64,000 nt of DNA from Orientallactaga sibirica (Eukaryota > Chordata > Mammalia > Rodentia > Dipodidae). Both the position numbers and the translations under genes were made by a program. This document shows positions 60,477 through 64,000 of this stretch, piece by piece. Positions within the stretch are counted from its first letter, which is position 1. Each line of letters begins with the position of its first letter. The DNA is taken from positions 2,542,001-2,606,000 of the forward strand of contig JAEOAD010000603.1 in NCBI GenBank assembly GCA_036365145.1, written 5' to 3'. The notes below the pieces were generated by a model, which saw only the letters and a program-made list of their open reading frames with translations, ran no database searches and had not been told where the DNA came from.

Positions 60477-60800
60477 GAAACCTCTGACTCAGGTGAACAG
60501 GGATATTGGTACCCAGTGGCCAGTCAGGATACCAGAGCAAAAGGCCTGAATCCACAGCTGAAAAAGGGACAAGGCCTCCCCAAGCAGGGCACAATGGGAC
60601 ATACCAGGACCAGGGGACTGGGAGGAGCCAGGGAACAGGGATCTTGCCTACTTACTCCATGCTGTCCCCGCCAGCACACATACTAGCTCAGGGAACTTGG
60701 ACCAGTTAACTGGGAGGAGCCAGGGAGGAGGGGTGTGGCCTACTCACTCCACACCTCAGGGCCTACCCACACCTTATTTGTTTATGTGGCCTCTTCTCAT
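60477..60800 (-). mobile_element. Probable L1 5' UTR (antisense)
   Basis: GC-richer sequence upstream of ORF1 with two similar segments: 'ggggactgggaggagccagg' and 'ttaactgggaggagccaggg'. It does not match the monomers at 43120-44060, so it is a different promoter type. Confidence 0.5.
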
Positions 60801-62964
60801 GTGCCTGTAGCAGGACAATATCATTAGAATTTTAAATGTTTTTATCATAATAAATTAATGAAGAATTCCAAGAGTCCTAATGATTAAAAACTAGCTCAGT
60901 TTGGACTCATGCAAAGTCATTAATTCATACAATAAGGAGTTTAAACTTAATCTTTACACTTCATTATAATTTATTCTTTGTTCAAATTTTTATACTATGT
61001 TAATTCTGTGCATGAGAAGCATGATTAAAACTGAATCAGTTTGAAGTGCTTTATTTGGAAATTTTAGCCTAGAGAAAATGTTTCATTGCTAAACTCAGAT
61101 TTTAAGAAATAAGTTTTCTATTTGTGAATACATAAAAAATTTCCAGTTTAATAAAATGCATTTTGAACATCCTAAAGAAATAAAATGTCTGAATAGTAAC
61201 ACTTAACACTTAGGGAAAAGAAGAACCACAAGGGATAAATTGTGTGGGATTGTGATACTTTGTTAGTGAAAGAGACCTCAAATGCTCTTTGTGAAGTCAT
61301 TATCTGCTGGAACATTCTGGGCAATATGTAGAACACACAGCATGACTAATGATCCTAATGAGGAGAAATGGGGACTAGTACATAAGACAGTATTGGGATG
61401 CACAAACCTTATGTCCCCTATCAAATGTGAGCAGTAATATTCTGTAAAGGAATCTGAAGTAGGCCGTCCATTCAGAGACAGCCAACTGAGAAAAAAAATC
61501 TGGTAATGAATTAATAGATAAGTGCAGACAAATATGGCCCAGATGTCAAATAAAACAACAGGCACAGGGGAAAAGGGTGTTGGGGATGCTCCAGTGGGTT
61601 CTGTTTCACATATTTTTGCAAGAGTAAACTAGGATGAATTGCTTTAATTGTCTGGTCATAGTATATTTTCTTTTACTTTTTGTTCCTTGTGTGTACAGCA
61701 GTTCAAATGATTTCCATATTGGAATAAATGGCTTGGATATAGATACAGGTGGGAAAAATCTTCTTCTCCAAGATTTTCTATTAACTCAAAACAGAAACAA
61801 TCTGTCTCCATTCACCTTCTCTTCTTTAGGCTCTTTAATATTTTTCTCCTGCTTCACCCACATTGGAGCAGAGACAGCTGCAAACCACACATCCACAGGG
61901 AGAAATAAATGCAGGGGAGGTCATTCAGCATTTGTGCATCTTGTATGTCTGTTTTGTGCATATCTGTGGGCCACTATGGCAAATCTGATTGTGAATCTTA
62001 TTATTTTATTAGAAAGAGCCTGTGCATATGGGTGTGTGCAGTAGTGCATATGTGGGGGAGCTCATGTTTCATTCTTGACCACCACTGGAGTGCATTTTCA
62101 AGCAGCATGAGGAAGCCACCATATGTCTCATAAATGTTTCACAACAGAGATTTGGTTTAACAGATAAGAATAATCCTAATAAACAATTCTTTTATGTATG
62201 TTTTATTTCCATTATGAATGAAGCTGAAAATTGAGTCCTCTATCATCTTATCATTAGTTCGGAGCAGAAAGCATTAGAGAGAAATTTCCTTTGGGTCTGA
62301 ATATTTGACAGTGAGTAGTCATGACCACATAAACTTAGTTAAAGTTGTAGAAAGTGAACTTTTAGAAGGGAAATGATTCCCACAAATATGATTTTTTTAA
62401 ACAACCATTTCCTGAAAAAGTTTTACACACGTCTATAGTATTCTAATAGGACCGCACCTGGAAAGCTGAGTGTTTGCTGAAGGCATTTTACTAGAGAAGT
62501 ATTTGAAAGGTATCAGACTGATAAATGAACCCAGCTGGAGGCATTGCTGCAGTGGTGGTCACAGGCCTGTTCCTGGACACAACCAGCCTGCCTGGCTGCA
62601 GCTGTCTGGCCACTACTTTCTTCTTTACAGCTGCTCTCTAGACAGTATCCATCTGAAGGGGTCAGTTAGGTTTCACAGGGGGCAGGAGCTCTCTTTATAT
62701 GAAGGACTATTATTCAGTACACATATTAAGTATATATGTACTATAATAATGATGCCTACATAAATGTATTTCAGGGCAAATGCATGAACCAAGACCAAAA
62801 AATTAACATTGCACATATGTGCACACATGATCCATATGACAGCCCTTCAAATGTAAAAAGTAATCTTTTTCACAGCTATAGCACAACAAAGGAGGGAGAA
62901 GTGCTAAGGAAAGTAGAATTTAAAAATCTAATCATTTCTTTTTTCTTTGGTACTCCTGGTTTAC
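60801..62964. other. Single-copy non-coding DNA
   Basis: No gene or repeat recognised. The frame at 61634-62044 (136 codons) begins with a hydrophobic stretch but has no recognisable domain and AT-biased codons. The block at 62440-62720 has balanced composition and could be conserved sequence. Confidence 0.5.
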
Positions 62965-63058
62965 AGGGCACTGACTATTTATCCCAGACTGACCTTGACC
63001 TCATGGACTTTAACAGCTTCAACCTCCCCTGTGCTGTGATTCCAGGTGTGAACTATCA
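62965..63058 (-). mobile_element. Very old B1/7SL-type monomer, antisense
   Basis: 'cccagactgaccttgacctc' and 'tgtgattccaggtgtgaact' follow the antisense 7SL-SINE order but are heavily diverged. Confidence 0.45.
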
Positions 63059-64000
63059 TCTCTGGAAAAGCATTTTGACTCTATTTTTATAGTTGCTTCT
63101 CATGTAAGAAGATATACAAACCCACTTTGTGAAACATGAGAATTTGGAGAAATCACATGCCAAAGATTACCTACATATTTATTTGGTCAAAGGACCAAGG
63201 GAGAAGATATTGAGTCTAAAAGATGATTTAAACATTTTAGTATCAATCTTATTTTAAATATTAAGAAGAGCCTCACATTAACATAAAATATAAATTTTAC
63301 TGTGGAAAGATATATGAGAAAGTAAAAAAAGTACATTTTCTAACATGACCACACAGTACATATCCACCTTTATTGTTAACTTTTGCTACACTTGGATCTT
63401 CTGTAAATGTATATAAACAATGTATATGTAAAGTTTTGTCAGATTTTCATAATGTTCTGCACTCCGTGAAATTTTATTAATAATTGCTATTTTCCATGTT
63501 TACACATATTTACTTTATCAATTCAGGCTTTTTATTGGTTTAGTTTTCATTTTAAGAATACTTTGAAGTCAGTAGGCTTTTTTCCTGCATACTGGCCTCA
63601 AGCTTTGACTTGCCTGTTATTTCCCCACAATACCTGATCTCATCTTTCTTTATGCTCTATCTTTTTCTCAAATGTGAATATGAAATCAGTATGGGCTCAG
63701 TCTTTTTTCCTCACAGGTGATATGGATTCCATGCTGTGTCCCCCCGCAGGCTTGTCATGCATGCCTAAGCCTCCTTTACTGACAGTCTGAGCGCTGCGCT
63801 GTGGTGTTGGCCCTCATTGTTGCCCCACAATGTGTGGTGCTCCTCATCATAACTTGACAGGTGTGAACGCAGGAGATGATGTTTGGATGCTACACAGATA
63901 TCCAGTTTCCTAAGTTCTACTCAGCTACCAGTTTTCACACTGCCACGTGACTTGTGAAGTTGGTATCATTGTTTCTCATGGCTATTTTTTAAGCTGTCAA
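63059..64000. other. Single-copy non-coding DNA to window end
   Basis: Nothing assigned. A small CpG-containing patch lies at 63788-63802 (gagcgctgcgctg). Confidence 0.5.

Larger units (their letters stand above)
55590..60800 (-). mobile_element. Antisense L1 with internal deletion
   Basis: T-run and 3' UTR from 55590, ORF2 57000-59455, ORF1 pieces 59463-60476, and probable 5' UTR to about 60800. The ORF2 endonuclease and ORF1 C-terminal half are missing. It carries a short L1 3'-end insertion, a solo LTR and a long T-run. Confidence 0.82.

Noticed and set aside
1..64000. A host protein-coding gene or a new defence or mobile system
   Set aside because: No multi-exon gene structure, CpG island or unexplained coding region was found. 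The only coding homologies are L1 and ERV remnants.

Overview
This is a vertebrate nuclear window, AT-rich and CpG-poor, and it is almost entirely non-coding. The repeats point to a rodent. There are many 7SL-derived B1-like SINEs and many tRNA-derived B2-like SINEs whose boxes read 'gatggcttagtggttaag' and 'ggtttgattctccagg'. There is also rodent-type L1 with a monomeric 5' UTR, plus ERVL-MaLR-type LTR elements. The exact SINE subfamilies resemble what I remember from jerboas (Dipodidae); that is recognition, not a search result. I found no intact protein-coding gene, tRNA or rRNA. The open frames are L1 or ERV remnants, tandem-repeat artefacts, or chance ORFs.

Layout. 1-87: edge of an antisense MaLR-like LTR. 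88-5615: single-copy DNA with one SINE and one candidate conserved non-coding block. 5616-21209: a direct tandem duplication of a 7.8 kb unit, about 1-2% divergent in stretches compared by eye. Each copy carries a near-complete ERVL-MaLR element with a tRNA-Leu-like primer-binding site, into which an L1 3' fragment, two B1-like SINEs and a B2-like SINE with an (AAAAG)n tail were inserted. 21258-29105: a SINE-dense region with one truncated L1 that has an 18-bp target duplication. 29205-29285: a small exon-like sequence with splice-like borders and a 24-codon ORF in good start context. 29286-32847: quiet single-copy DNA. 32848-34600: an L1 fragment with the ORF1 C-terminus and ORF2 endonuclease, cut at both ends. 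35445-36837: MaLR remnants and a SINE with a (CA)n tract. 36838-44270: a long antisense L1 with ORF2, ORF1 and a tandem-monomer 5' UTR.

44961-51945: a rearranged endogenous-retrovirus mosaic inserted in a B1-like SINE. It holds antisense betaretrovirus-like pol and an env remnant, a sense gammaretrovirus-like integrase, and three LTR pieces of one family. A 4-bp CAGG duplication sits at the outer borders, yet both outer borders are LTR 3' ends facing opposite ways. Part of the LTR plus 18 bases of host flank is also present inside as an inverted copy. All viral reading frames are broken. 52104-60800: an old interspersed repeat, a sense L1 3' half, and an antisense L1 with an internal deletion and a solo LTR bearing a 5-bp target duplication. 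60801-64000: mostly single-copy non-coding DNA.

I saw no new biological system. The features most worth follow-up are the rearranged ERV mosaic, the young tandem duplication, the L1 monomer promoter and the small exon-like sequence. All identities rest on reading the sequence; no alignment or database search was run.
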